From: Actinomycetes bacterium
GTDB lineage: Bacteria > Actinomycetota > Acidimicrobiia > Acidimicrobiales > Palsa-688
Direction of reading: 5' to 3'
Length of the DNA stretch: 6,047 nucleotides
Assembly: GCA_021816565.1 (NCBI GenBank)
Contig: JAKAXN010000288.1
Location: forward strand, 1-6,047
A program made the translations under genes and the position numbers. This document shows, in pieces, positions 1-5,645 of this stretch (within the stretch, counting starts at the first letter, position 1; every line of letters starts with the position of its first letter). A model generated the notes under the pieces. The model did no database searches. It had not been told where the DNA came from and saw only the letters and a program-made list of their open reading frames with translations.

Positions 1-287
1 CACAGTTCCCGCAGGCCCAGCGCCGCGGCCAGGCGGTCGGCGCGCACGAGCGGCGTGAAGCCGGCGCCCAGGCTCACCGCCCCCTCGGCGGAGGCGGGGA
101 GCAGGTCGGCGTAGCGCCACATCGACAGAGGACCGGCCTGGATCCTCTGGCGGGAGACCACCGCCCGGATGGCCTCGTAGTCGTAGACCACCTCGAGGGG
201 GCCGAAGCACCACTCGCACACATGGAGTGCTTCAGCCGGGTAGGTGCGCCCGCACTCCCGGCATCGCAAACCCTCTACGTAAGGCAA
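1..287 (-). CDS. thrC: Threonine synthase, 5' part (3' end outside window)
   Basis: Threonine synthase converts O-phospho-L-homoserine to threonine with pyridoxal phosphate in the cytoplasm. Only the first 95 codons are here. The N-terminus reads MPYVEGLRCRECGRTYP and contains a four-cysteine zinc-ribbon-like knuckle (C9-x2-C12 and C24-x2-C27), typical of actinobacterial ThrC. The last visible residues, FTPLVRADRLAAALGL, match the family segment just before the PLP-lysine motif (SFKDR), which lies beyond the window. The start is a TTG at 287-285, chosen because an AGGAGG lies immediately upstream (297-292, only about 4 nt spacing) and because the protein then begins exactly at the conserved Y-V-x-G-L-R-C-R-E-C motif. 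A second in-frame TTG at codon 7 would remove conserved residues. The gene is divergent from gpgS. The identification is secure; catalytic completeness cannot be judged. Confidence 0.93.
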   Translation of the reverse strand, partial: MPYVEGLRCRECGRTYPAEALHVCEWCFGPLEVVYDYEAIRAVVSRQRIQAGPLSMWRYADLLPASAEGAVSLGAGFTPLVRADRLAAALGLREL

Positions 288-387
288 CGTTCCTCCTGAC
301 GTGGCGTCATCGAATCGGGCATTGGCACCTAGCCCAGACCAGCTGGACCGGTTGCCGCGGCTTCGCAGGGCCCGTCCCTCTGCCGCT

Positions 388-407
388 CTTGATGATGTCC
401 CGTCAAG
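388..407. promoter_or_regulatory. Inverted repeat in the thrC/gpgS divergent region
   Basis: The 192-bp gap between thrC and gpgS (288-479) holds no gene. Within it, CTTGA at 388-392 and TCAAG at 403-407 form perfect 5-bp arms 10 nt apart. The same arms supply TTGATG (389-394, plus) and TTGACG (406-401, minus), both resembling -35 boxes. A TATACG at 410-415 could act as the -10 for gpgS, but the spacer is only 15 nt. No convincing -10 follows the minus-strand box. It could be an operator or overlapping promoter elements. This rests on pattern only, and 5-bp arms can occur by chance. Confidence 0.25.
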
Positions 408-479
408 TGTATACGTCCCGGCCATCACCGACCACATCGACTTTCCGGAATGGCGCCGGCGGCGTGGCAGGATGCTGGC

Positions 480-1361
480 GTGCGGCGCAGCTACCGATCG
501 GTCGACTTCCCCGCTGCCCGGGTGGCCGAGGCCAAGCGGGAGCGGCGGGTCTCGGTGTGCATCCCGGCCCGCGACGAGGAGGCCACCGTAGGCCCGATCG
601 TCGCCGCCATCCGGCGGGAGCTGGTCGAGGCGGCACCGGTGGTGGACGAGATCCTGGTGGTCGACGACGGGTCCACCGACTCCACGGCAGAGGTGGCCGC
701 TGCCGCCGGGGCCACGGTCCTCGGGTCGGCCGAGGTGCTGGCCGAGCATGCCGGCCACGGCAAGGGGCAGGCCATGTGGAAAGCCGTCCACGCCAGTTCG
801 GGAGACGTGGTGGTGTTCTGCGACGCCGACATCCGGGGGTTCGACCCGGGCTTCATCCTGGGCCTGGCCGGCCCCCTCCTCTGCCGCGACGACGTGACCT
901 TCGTCAAGGGCTTCTACGAGCGTCCGGTGGACGGCCGTCCCGGCGAGGGGGGCCGGGTGACAGAGCTCATGGCCCGACCGCTGATCGCCTCCCTTTTTCC
1001 CCATTTGACTGATCTGGCACAACCGCTGTCAGGAGAATGCGCGTCGTGGCGCCGGGTGCTCGAGTCCCTGCCCTTCGTGGGTGGCTACGGGGTGGATCTG
1101 GGCCTGCTGATCGACGTCACCGACCGCTTCGGCAACCACGGTCTCGTGCAGAGCGACCTCGGGGTGCGGGTCCACCGCAACCGGTCCCTCGCCGAGCTCG
1201 GCCCGCAGGCGCTGGCCGTGCTCCAGACCGGACTGGCCCGGGTCGGGATGGCCGACGGCCCGACCACGACCGAGTTGCTGAGGCCGGGGCTGGAGCGGCT
1301 GGCGGTGGAGTTCACCGAGATGCCGCCGCTCACCGAGGTACCGGCCCGCAAGACCGCTTAG
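480..1361 (+). CDS. gpgS: Glucosyl-3-phosphoglycerate synthase (GT81)
   Basis: GpgS transfers glucose from an NDP-glucose to 3-phosphoglycerate, giving glucosyl-3-phosphoglycerate. This is the first step to glucosylglycerate, and in mycobacteria to methylglucose lipopolysaccharides. The 293-residue protein has a GT-A fold: nucleotide-sugar motif PARDEEATV (29-37) and DDGSTD (62-67), acceptor loop GHGKGQAMW (92-100), metal-binding DAD (115-117), GGRVTELMARPL (157-168), QPLSGE (181-186), GYGVDLGLLID (202-212) and the VHRNR histidine motif (231-235). All match mycobacterial GpgS in order. I chose GTG 480, with AGGA at 469-472 and 7-nt spacing, over the in-frame ATG 450, which has no usable ribosome site and adds ten unconserved residues. 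It is somewhat shorter than mycobacterial GpgS, mainly at both ends. The stop overlaps the convergent glycerate kinase stop. A mannosyl (MpgS-like) activity is less likely given the close GpgS motif match. Confidence 0.92.
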   Translation: MRRSYRSVDFPAARVAEAKRERRVSVCIPARDEEATVGPIVAAIRRELVEAAPVVDEILVVDDGSTDSTAEVAAAAGATVLGSAEVLAEHAGHGKGQAMWKAVHASSGDVVVFCDADIRGFDPGFILGLAGPLLCRDDVTFVKGFYERPVDGRPGEGGRVTELMARPLIASLFPHLTDLAQPLSGECASWRRVLESLPFVGGYGVDLGLLIDVTDRFGNHGLVQSDLGVRVHRNRSLAELGPQALAVLQTGLARVGMADGPTTTELLRPGLERLAVEFTEMPPLTEVPARKTA

Positions 1362-2350
1362 CCGGCGCCGGCCAGCATCTCCCGGGCCACCCGGCGCAGG
1401 GACCCGAGGGGATCCCCGAGGGCCAGCTCCTCGCCGACCGCATCCACCAGGGTCCGGAACCGGACGTCGTGGTGCCCGTCGACGTCGCCGGCCAGCACCA
1501 TCACCGGCACCCCGAGCTCCCCCGCCAGCTCCACCACCCCGCCGACCGACTTGCCCTCGAAGGACTGCTCGTCGAGGAGGCCCTCCCCGGTGATGACCAG
1601 GTCGGCCCCCTCGATCCGGTCGGCCAGCTCGATCCGGTCGGCCACCAGCTCGAACCCGCTGACCAGATGGGCGCCGATGGCCGCCAGCCCCCCGGCCAGG
1701 CCGCCCGCCGCCCCGGCGCCGTCCATCTCCGACACGTCCACCCCGAAGCGCTCCCGGTACAGCTGGACCAACCGCTCCAGACGCCGGCTCAGCAGCTCCA
1801 CCTGGGCCGGGGTGGCTCCCTTCTGGGGGGAGAAAACGGTGGCCGCGTCCACGAACCGGGTACGGACGTCGCAGGCCACCTCGATGCGGATCCCCGACAG
1901 GCGGCTGTGCGGCTCCAGGACCTCCAGGGCCCCCCACCCCCCGTCGGTCGTCGCCGAGCCGCCCATCCCGACCAGGACCCGGCGGGCGCCGGACTTGACC
2001 GCGGCGGCGATCAGCTCCCCGGTACCGGCCGTGGAGGCCCGCATCGGGTCGTTGGCCTCCCAGCCGCCGACCAGTTCCAGGCCCGATGCCATGGCCATCT
2101 CGATGGCCGCGGTGGCGCCCCCGTCCAGCTCGAACCACGCGGCGTCCACCGGCTCGCCCAGCGGGCCGCGGACCGTTACCGGGCGGCGGCGGCCCCCGAG
2201 CACGGAGCAGAATCCCTCTCCCCCGTCGGACAGCGGGGCCTGCTCCACCGTCCAGCCCATCTCGGCGGCCACCGAGGCGATGGCCGCCGCCACCTCGGCG
2301 GCGGTGGCGCTCCCACGGAACTTGTCGGGGGCTACGACCAGTCTGGGCAC
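1358..2350 (-). CDS. glxK: Glycerate kinase, type-1 (GlxK/GarK) family, compact form
   Basis: Type-1 glycerate kinases phosphorylate D-glycerate with ATP; the studied E. coli members give 2-phosphoglycerate, an intermediate of lower glycolysis. The 330-residue product carries the family motifs in order: DKFRGSATA (9-17), PLSDGGEG (39-46), TGTGELI (108-114), GMGGSATTDGG (128-138), FSPQKGAT (173-180), GAGAAGGLAGGL (211-222), DLVITGEGLLDEQSFEGK (250-267) and LAGDV (286-290). It is about 45 residues shorter than usual. The loss lies mainly between the GGSATTDGG loop and IEVACDV (157-162), where relatives have an extra block. The start is GTG 2350, which places the conserved LVVAPDKF strand at residue 4; no strong Shine-Dalgarno is visible. 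It faces gpgS tail to tail and otsA head to head. A likely role is recycling glycerate, perhaps from glucosylglycerate hydrolysis (inference). The exact product isomer is not settled by sequence, and the gene symbol names the family. Confidence 0.92.
   Translation of the reverse strand: MPRLVVAPDKFRGSATAAEVAAAIASVAAEMGWTVEQAPLSDGGEGFCSVLGGRRRPVTVRGPLGEPVDAAWFELDGGATAAIEMAMASGLELVGGWEANDPMRASTAGTGELIAAAVKSGARRVLVGMGGSATTDGGWGALEVLEPHSRLSGIRIEVACDVRTRFVDAATVFSPQKGATPAQVELLSRRLERLVQLYRERFGVDVSEMDGAGAAGGLAGGLAAIGAHLVSGFELVADRIELADRIEGADLVITGEGLLDEQSFEGKSVGGVVELAGELGVPVMVLAGDVDGHHDVRFRTLVDAVGEELALGDPLGSLRRVAREMLAGAG
1610..1644. repeat. Tandem 18-bp direct repeat inside the glycerate kinase gene
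   Basis: Two identical 17-bp copies, CTCGATCCGGTCGGCCA at 1610-1626 and 1628-1644, lie one base apart, giving an 18-bp period (six codons). On the minus strand they encode ADRIEL-ADRIEG, residues 237-248, directly before the DLVITGEG motif. Relatives have a region of about the same length here, so the frame is kept and the protein is not visibly enlarged. It may be a local duplication that replaced sequence, or chance convergence in GC-rich codons. Confidence 0.85.
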
Positions 2351-2391
2351 TGCACCATGGTGCCCCGTCCGGGACGATCCCGCAGCGTGGG

Positions 2392-2397
2392 TAAGTT
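2392..2397 (+). promoter_or_regulatory. Possible -10 element of otsA (TAAGTT)
   Basis: TAAGTT fits the actinobacterial TAnnnT -10 consensus and is the only AT-rich hexamer in the 57-bp gap between the glycerate kinase and otsA starts. Transcription would begin near 2403-2405, only a few bases before ATG 2408, so otsA could be leaderless or nearly so. That would agree with the lack of a good Shine-Dalgarno. No recognisable -35 is present, so this is tentative. Confidence 0.3.
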
Positions 2398-2407
2398 TCT
2401 CGGCGGC

Positions 2408-3808
2408 ATGAACTTCTCAGCAGATCCTGACAGCGGGTCGAAACTCCTGGTGGTCTCCAACCGGGGACCGATCAGCTTCGTCAGAGACGCCGGGGGCCAA
2501 CTGACGCCCCGGCGGGGTGCGGGCGGCCTGGTCGTGACCCTCGGACCGGGAGCCGAACGGGATTCGGCGCTGTGGCTGGCCGCCGCGGTGACCGAGGAGG
2601 ACCGGGAAGGGGCCCGCCACGGCGCGGTGAGCAGCGGGGGCTTCCGGTATTCGCCGGTGCCCATCGACCCCGACGACTACGCCGCCTACTACGACGTGGT
2701 GGCCAACCAGACCCTGTGGTTCTGCCTGCACGGGCTGTGGGACCGGCCCCGCCGGCCCCGCTTCGACCGCCACTGGTGGGCCGCATGGGAGCGCTACCGG
2801 GCGGTCAACGCCACCTTCGCCGGGGCCGCCGACGCGGCCGCCGCCGAGGGCGCCACGGTCCTGGTGCAGGACTACCAGCTGGCGCTGGTGCCGGCCCTGC
2901 TGGCGCAGCGGCGGCCGGACCTGCGCATCTCCACCTTCCTGCACACCCCGTGGTGCGGCCCGGAGGAGCTGGCCACCCTGCCCGACGCCGTGGCCTCCGA
3001 CCTTCTGAGCGGACTCAGCGGCGGCGGGCCGTGCGGCTTCCACACCGCCCGGTGGGCCCGGTCGTTCGCCAACTGCGCCCGGGAGCTGATCGGCACCGAC
3101 CCCGCCACGTTCGTGGCGCCCGCGGCGACCGACCTCGACGACATCCGCTCGGTGGCCGCGTCGCAGGCCTGCGCCGAAGAGCTCGGGCGGCTCGACCGGA
3201 TCGTCGGGGACCGCAAGATGATCGTGAGGGTCGACCGCATCGAGCCGTCCAAGAACGTGCTGCGGGGATTCTGGGCCTTCGACGAGCTGCTCGAGAGCCG
3301 GCCCGACCTGCGCGGCCAGGTCGTGTTCGCGGCCATGGTGTACCCCTCGAGGACCGGCCTGGCGGAGTACCAGGCCTACGGCCAGGAGGCCATCGCCCTG
3401 GCCCAGCGGATCAACCAGCGGTGGGGCGACGCCGGCTGGACGCCCATCCTGCTCGACGCCGACGACAACTATCCCCGCTCGGTGGCGGCACTGCGGCGCT
3501 CCGACGTGCTCCTCGTCAACCCGGTGCGCGACGGCCTGAACCTGGTGGCCAAGGAAGGCGCGCTGGTCAACGAGCGGGACGGGGTGCTGGTGCTCAGCCA
3601 CGAGGCCGGCTGCTGGGCCGAGTTGGGCGCGGCATCGGTGGGCGTCAACCCCTTCGACATCACCGGCACCGCTGCCGGCCTGGCCCGGGCCCTGGACATG
3701 GGGCCGGCGGAGCGGCGATCCATGGCCGACGCCCTGCGCCGGGCGGCCGGGGAGCGGACCCCGCTCGACTGGTTCGACGACCTGGTGGCCCACGCCGGCA
3801 CGCCCTGA
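2408..3808 (+). CDS. otsA: Trehalose-6-phosphate synthase (GT20)
   Basis: OtsA joins glucose from an NDP-glucose to glucose-6-phosphate, giving trehalose-6-phosphate. The 466-residue length is normal. Positions matching the E. coli OtsA active site are kept: SNRGP with R19, Y95 and W104, D155 in QDYQL, H179 in FLHTPW, R274 and K282 in RVDRIEPSKN, R315, and RDGLNLVAKE (374-383). Departures are QDYQL in place of the usual HDYHL, and three extra residues between R274 and K282. RVDRxxPSKN, LVNERD (386-391) and VNPFD (413-417) recall actinobacterial OtsA and the pseudoglycosyltransferase VldE; but VldE loses the RDG-NLVAKE donor motif, which is intact here. The start is ATG 2408. An in-frame ATG at 2357 would add 17 residues and leave only 6 nt to the divergent gene, and neither start has a strong ribosome site. 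The partner phosphatase otsB converges from downstream. Another GT20 acceptor, such as glycerol-3-phosphate, cannot be fully excluded. Confidence 0.86.
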   Translation: MNFSADPDSGSKLLVVSNRGPISFVRDAGGQLTPRRGAGGLVVTLGPGAERDSALWLAAAVTEEDREGARHGAVSSGGFRYSPVPIDPDDYAAYYDVVANQTLWFCLHGLWDRPRRPRFDRHWWAAWERYRAVNATFAGAADAAAAEGATVLVQDYQLALVPALLAQRRPDLRISTFLHTPWCGPEELATLPDAVASDLLSGLSGGGPCGFHTARWARSFANCARELIGTDPATFVAPAATDLDDIRSVAASQACAEELGRLDRIVGDRKMIVRVDRIEPSKNVLRGFWAFDELLESRPDLRGQVVFAAMVYPSRTGLAEYQAYGQEAIALAQRINQRWGDAGWTPILLDADDNYPRSVAALRRSDVLLVNPVRDGLNLVAKEGALVNERDGVLVLSHEAGCWAELGAASVGVNPFDITGTAAGLARALDMGPAERRSMADALRRAAGERTPLDWFDDLVAHAGTP

Positions 3809-3821
3809 TCGACCGGCCATC

Positions 3822-3840
3822 CCCCCGGCACCTCCGGGGG
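3822..3840. terminator. GC-rich hairpin between convergent otsA and otsB
   Basis: CCCCCGG (3822-3828) and CCGGGGG (3834-3840) form a perfect 7-bp stem around a 5-nt loop, CACCT. It lies in the 50-bp gap between the two convergent stop codons, so it could end transcription from both sides. There is no T-tract on either strand, which is common for actinobacterial terminators but lowers certainty. A competing stem, CCGGG (3834-3838) with CCCGG (3843-3847), overlaps it. Confidence 0.5.
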
Positions 3841-3858
3841 TCCCCGGTGGGGCGCGGT

Positions 3859-4632
3859 TCAGTCCTCCAGCAGGGCTTCGAGGAGGTGGACCACCCCGGC
3901 GGGGCCGTCCACCACGATGTCGGCGGCGTCGAGGACCGGCGCCGGGGTCTCCTGGCCCCCCGAGGCCACGCCCAATGTGGCCACACCGGACTCCCGCAGG
4001 CGGCGCAGCTCGGCGAAGGCCGGCAGGTCCCCGAGGTCGTCCCCGGCGAAGAGCACGGCGTGCATCCCCCCGGCCAGATCGCGGATCACCGTGCCCTTGT
4101 CCACCTCCACCGGTGGGCGCAGCTCGATCGACATCTTGCCCCCGTGGGCGGCCAGCCCGGTCCGGGCCGACACGTCCGCCGAGAAGCGGCGCACCCAGGC
4201 TTCCCCGCCGGGGGCGTTTCGGTAGTGCAGGGTGACGGTAAGGCCCTTGTGCTCGACGTGCACCCCGGCCGGTGCGTCCCGGCCGGCGATGGACGCGGCG
4301 TCGTCCACTGCGGCGCGCCACACCTCCCCCTCGGGCCGGGTGATGGTTCCCGACTCGGACGACGACGCCGGAGCCTGCTCCAGCCCGTACAGGCCGTACA
4401 GCTCGGTGCCTCCCGCCTGGGCCAGGTGCGAGCGCAGGTAGGCGACCGGCCGGCCCGACACCACCACGACCCGGCCCCACCGCTCGCTCAGGCGGCGCAG
4501 CAGGCCGGCGGCGTCGGGGTGGGGGGACGCGGCCGCCGGGTCGGAGACGATCGGTGCGAGCGTCCCGTCGAAGTCCACGAACACCCCGACCAGCGTCGGG
4601 GCCCTGCGGGCCGAGGCCAGCCATGCGGTCAA
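3859..4632 (-). CDS. otsB: Trehalose-6-phosphate phosphatase (HAD family)
   Basis: OtsB removes phosphate from trehalose-6-phosphate to release trehalose, the second step after OtsA. The 257-residue protein shows all four HAD motifs: I, DFDGTL (20-25, nucleophile D20 and general acid D22); II, VVSGRP (57-62); III, K179 in VEVDKG; IV, GDDLGD (197-202) followed by PAF, matching the T6P-phosphatase GDDxxD signature. A cap domain fills the middle (about 80-175). Length is normal. The start is uncertain: TTG 4632 is the only good in-frame start before motif I, but it has no clear Shine-Dalgarno. An in-frame CTG at 4686 overlapping the upstream stop would add 18 Gly/Pro-rich residues. The gene lies 50 nt behind the LytR_C gene on the same strand, so it is probably the last gene of that operon and is transcribed opposite to otsA. 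Confidence 0.92.
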   Translation of the reverse strand: MTAWLASARRAPTLVGVFVDFDGTLAPIVSDPAAASPHPDAAGLLRRLSERWGRVVVVSGRPVAYLRSHLAQAGGTELYGLYGLEQAPASSSESGTITRPEGEVWRAAVDDAASIAGRDAPAGVHVEHKGLTVTLHYRNAPGGEAWVRRFSADVSARTGLAAHGGKMSIELRPPVEVDKGTVIRDLAGGMHAVLFAGDDLGDLPAFAELRRLRESGVATLGVASGGQETPAPVLDAADIVVDGPAGVVHLLEALLED

Positions 4633-4662
4633 GCCGGCGGTGACGTCGGGCGGGCCATCCCC

Positions 4663-4679
4663 GGCCGGCGGGACCGGCC
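4663..4679. promoter_or_regulatory. Intergenic hairpin between the LytR_C gene and otsB
   Basis: GGCCGG (4663-4668) and CCGGCC (4674-4679) form a perfect 6-bp stem with a 5-nt loop, CGGGA, in the 50-bp gap after the LytR_C stop. On the minus strand the GGGCC at its 5' side could instead pair with GGCCC at 4656-4652. Such a structure might reduce read-through into otsB or affect its translation start. GC-rich DNA forms such stems readily, so function is speculative. Confidence 0.3.
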
Positions 4680-4682
4680 CGC

Positions 4683-5216
4683 TCAGGCGCCGGCCGCCAG
4701 GTCGGGGCCGATGACCAGCACCAGGTTGGCGGTGGCCCTCTCCGAGTTCGGTATCGGGGCGCTGGCCGGGGCCGGCACGGTGGGGTTGATGGCGCTCGAG
4801 GGGAGACCCACCGTGGCGGCGAGGGATGCCGCCTCGGGCTGGTAGCCCGGGGTGAGGATGTAGATGGCCGAGGAGGTCACCTTGCTGGTGGCGTTGTCCG
4901 GGGGGAGCGTCTGGTAACCGGGGTTGGCCCGCAGCTTGTTGCTCCACTGCCCGGCCAGCGAGCCGGTGAGGACGCCGTTGAGGACCTGCAGCTTCACCTG
5001 CGACGCCGGCACCACGGTCGTGGGGGTGGTGGTGGCGGCCGCGGTGGTGGGGGTGGTGGTGGCTGGCGCGGACGTGCCGGCCGACGCCCGGGTGGACACG
5101 GCCGGGTGCCCGCTGCTGCGCGACAGCACCCCGATGGCCACGATGACCAGGACGGCGATGAGGACGATGGCCCTCATACCGTTGATCCCGCCGTCACGTC
5201 GGGACGGACCGCTCAA
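4683..5216 (-). CDS. Membrane-anchored LytR_C-domain protein (VirR-like)
   Basis: The 177-residue product has a short cytoplasmic N-terminus, one transmembrane segment (about 14-31, MRAIVLIAVLVIVAIGVL), a Ser/Ala/Thr/Pro linker (about 37-71) and an extracytoplasmic LytR C-terminal domain (about 74-173; VKLQVLNG at its start, ATANLVLVIGPD at its end). LytR_C domains occur alone or behind LytR-CpsA-Psr ligase domains and act at the cell envelope; no ligase domain is present here. TTG 5216 overlaps the upstream stop (TTGA) and follows a GGAAGGAA ribosome site, so translational coupling is likely. ATG 5177 (codon 14) would start right at the membrane segment and is the alternative. The order DUF3263 then LytR_C is, from memory, the same as mycobacterial Rv0430-Rv0431 (VirR). 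An envelope role is inferred from that and the architecture; the molecular activity is unknown. Confidence 0.87.
   Translation of the reverse strand: MSGPSRRDGGINGMRAIVLIAVLVIVAIGVLSRSSGHPAVSTRASAGTSAPATTTPTTAAATTTPTTVVPASQVKLQVLNGVLTGSLAGQWSNKLRANPGYQTLPPDNATSKVTSSAIYILTPGYQPEAASLAATVGLPSSAINPTVPAPASAPIPNSERATANLVLVIGPDLAAGA
5020..5063. repeat. Direct repeat encoding the Thr/Pro linker
   Basis: Two identical 17-bp copies (GTGGGGGTGGTGGTGGC at 5020-5036 and 5047-5063) are spaced 27 bp start to start, which is nine codons. On the minus strand they encode two ATTTPTT units in the LytR_C protein linker. The plus strand is rich in G runs and might form a two-layer quadruplex. Such repeats can change length by slippage without breaking the frame. 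Confidence 0.85.
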
Positions 5217-5473
5217 AAGCTCTTCCTTCCATCAAGGGGGCGGCCCTCGAAGCGGGCCCGCCTCCGGCGGATCCGGTCGCGCCGCAGGCGGCGGACCACC
5301 AGCGGGGCGACCGACGCAGCTTCCTCCGAGTCGATCAGCCCGGCCAGGATCTGGCGGTACCGGCTGGCCGACAGACCCAGCCGGGCCTTGATGGCCGCTT
5401 CCTTGGAGCCGGACCCGGTCCACCAGGAACCTTCGAACTCGAGGATGGCCCGGTCGCGTTCGGAAAGTCCCAT
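5213..5473 (-). CDS. DUF3263 protein, small helical protein of unknown function
   Basis: The 86-residue product matches the DUF3263 family: LSERDRAILEFEGSWW (3-18), then KEAAIKARLGLSASRYRQIL (24-43), which looks like a helix-turn-helix similar to sigma-70-like or transposase-type DNA-binding folds, and a very basic C-terminus (about 61-78, RRLRRDRIRRRRAR). Nucleic-acid binding is therefore plausible but not shown. ATG 5473 is chosen because the conserved domain begins at residue 3; the frame stays open further upstream but that part is unlike the family. No clear Shine-Dalgarno precedes it, so a leaderless transcript is possible. It is the first gene of the minus-strand set, and its stop overlaps the LytR_C gene's TTG by four bases, implying linked expression. 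The family's biological role is not known to me beyond its conservation in actinobacteria. Confidence 0.85.
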   Translation of the reverse strand: MGLSERDRAILEFEGSWWTGSGSKEAAIKARLGLSASRYRQILAGLIDSEEAASVAPLVVRRLRRDRIRRRRARFEGRPLDGRKSF

Positions 5474-5645
5474 CCGGTCGAGACTGCCATCCCGGTGAGG
5501 GCGGATCAAGCATCCTGGCTGCCGCCCGGGGCCGGCCCGAGCCGGAGCGGGCACCGGTTCACCGCCGGGACCGACGGGTAGCCCCCACGGGACGGGCCGC
5601 CGGAACCCCCAGAGAGGCGGCCGGATGAAGTCATCGGAGGTGGTC

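Noticed and set aside
389..415. Full sigma-70-type promoter for gpgS (TTGATG / TATACG)
   Set aside because: The spacer is only 15 nt and the -10 is poor, so I kept it only as part of the low-confidence inverted-repeat entry.
227..1012. A 261-codon plus-strand frame spanning the thrC/gpgS gap
   Set aside because: It overlaps thrC and gpgS in wrong frames and has no recognisable domain. The 288-479 gap itself shows no credible small gene.
1037..3808. A 923-codon plus-strand open frame covering the glycerate kinase region and otsA
   Set aside because: The part before 2357 is the antisense of the glycerate kinase gene; its sequence is low-complexity Pro/Gly/Arg/Asp-rich with no family motifs. 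Only the otsA portion is real.
2408..3808. VldE-type pseudoglycosyltransferase (validamycin-like pathway)
   Set aside because: Donor-binding RDGLNLVAKE and glucose-6-phosphate contacts are intact, a trehalose-6-phosphate phosphatase is adjacent, and no cyclitol-pathway genes are present.
2417..4624. A 735-codon minus-strand open frame opposite otsA and through otsB
   Set aside because: It is a Gly/Arg/Pro-rich antisense shadow caused by high GC; otsA and otsB in other frames carry all conserved motifs.
2572..4845. A 757-codon plus-strand open frame
   Set aside because: It is out of frame with otsA and then antisense to otsB and the LytR_C gene, with composition typical of a GC-rich shadow.
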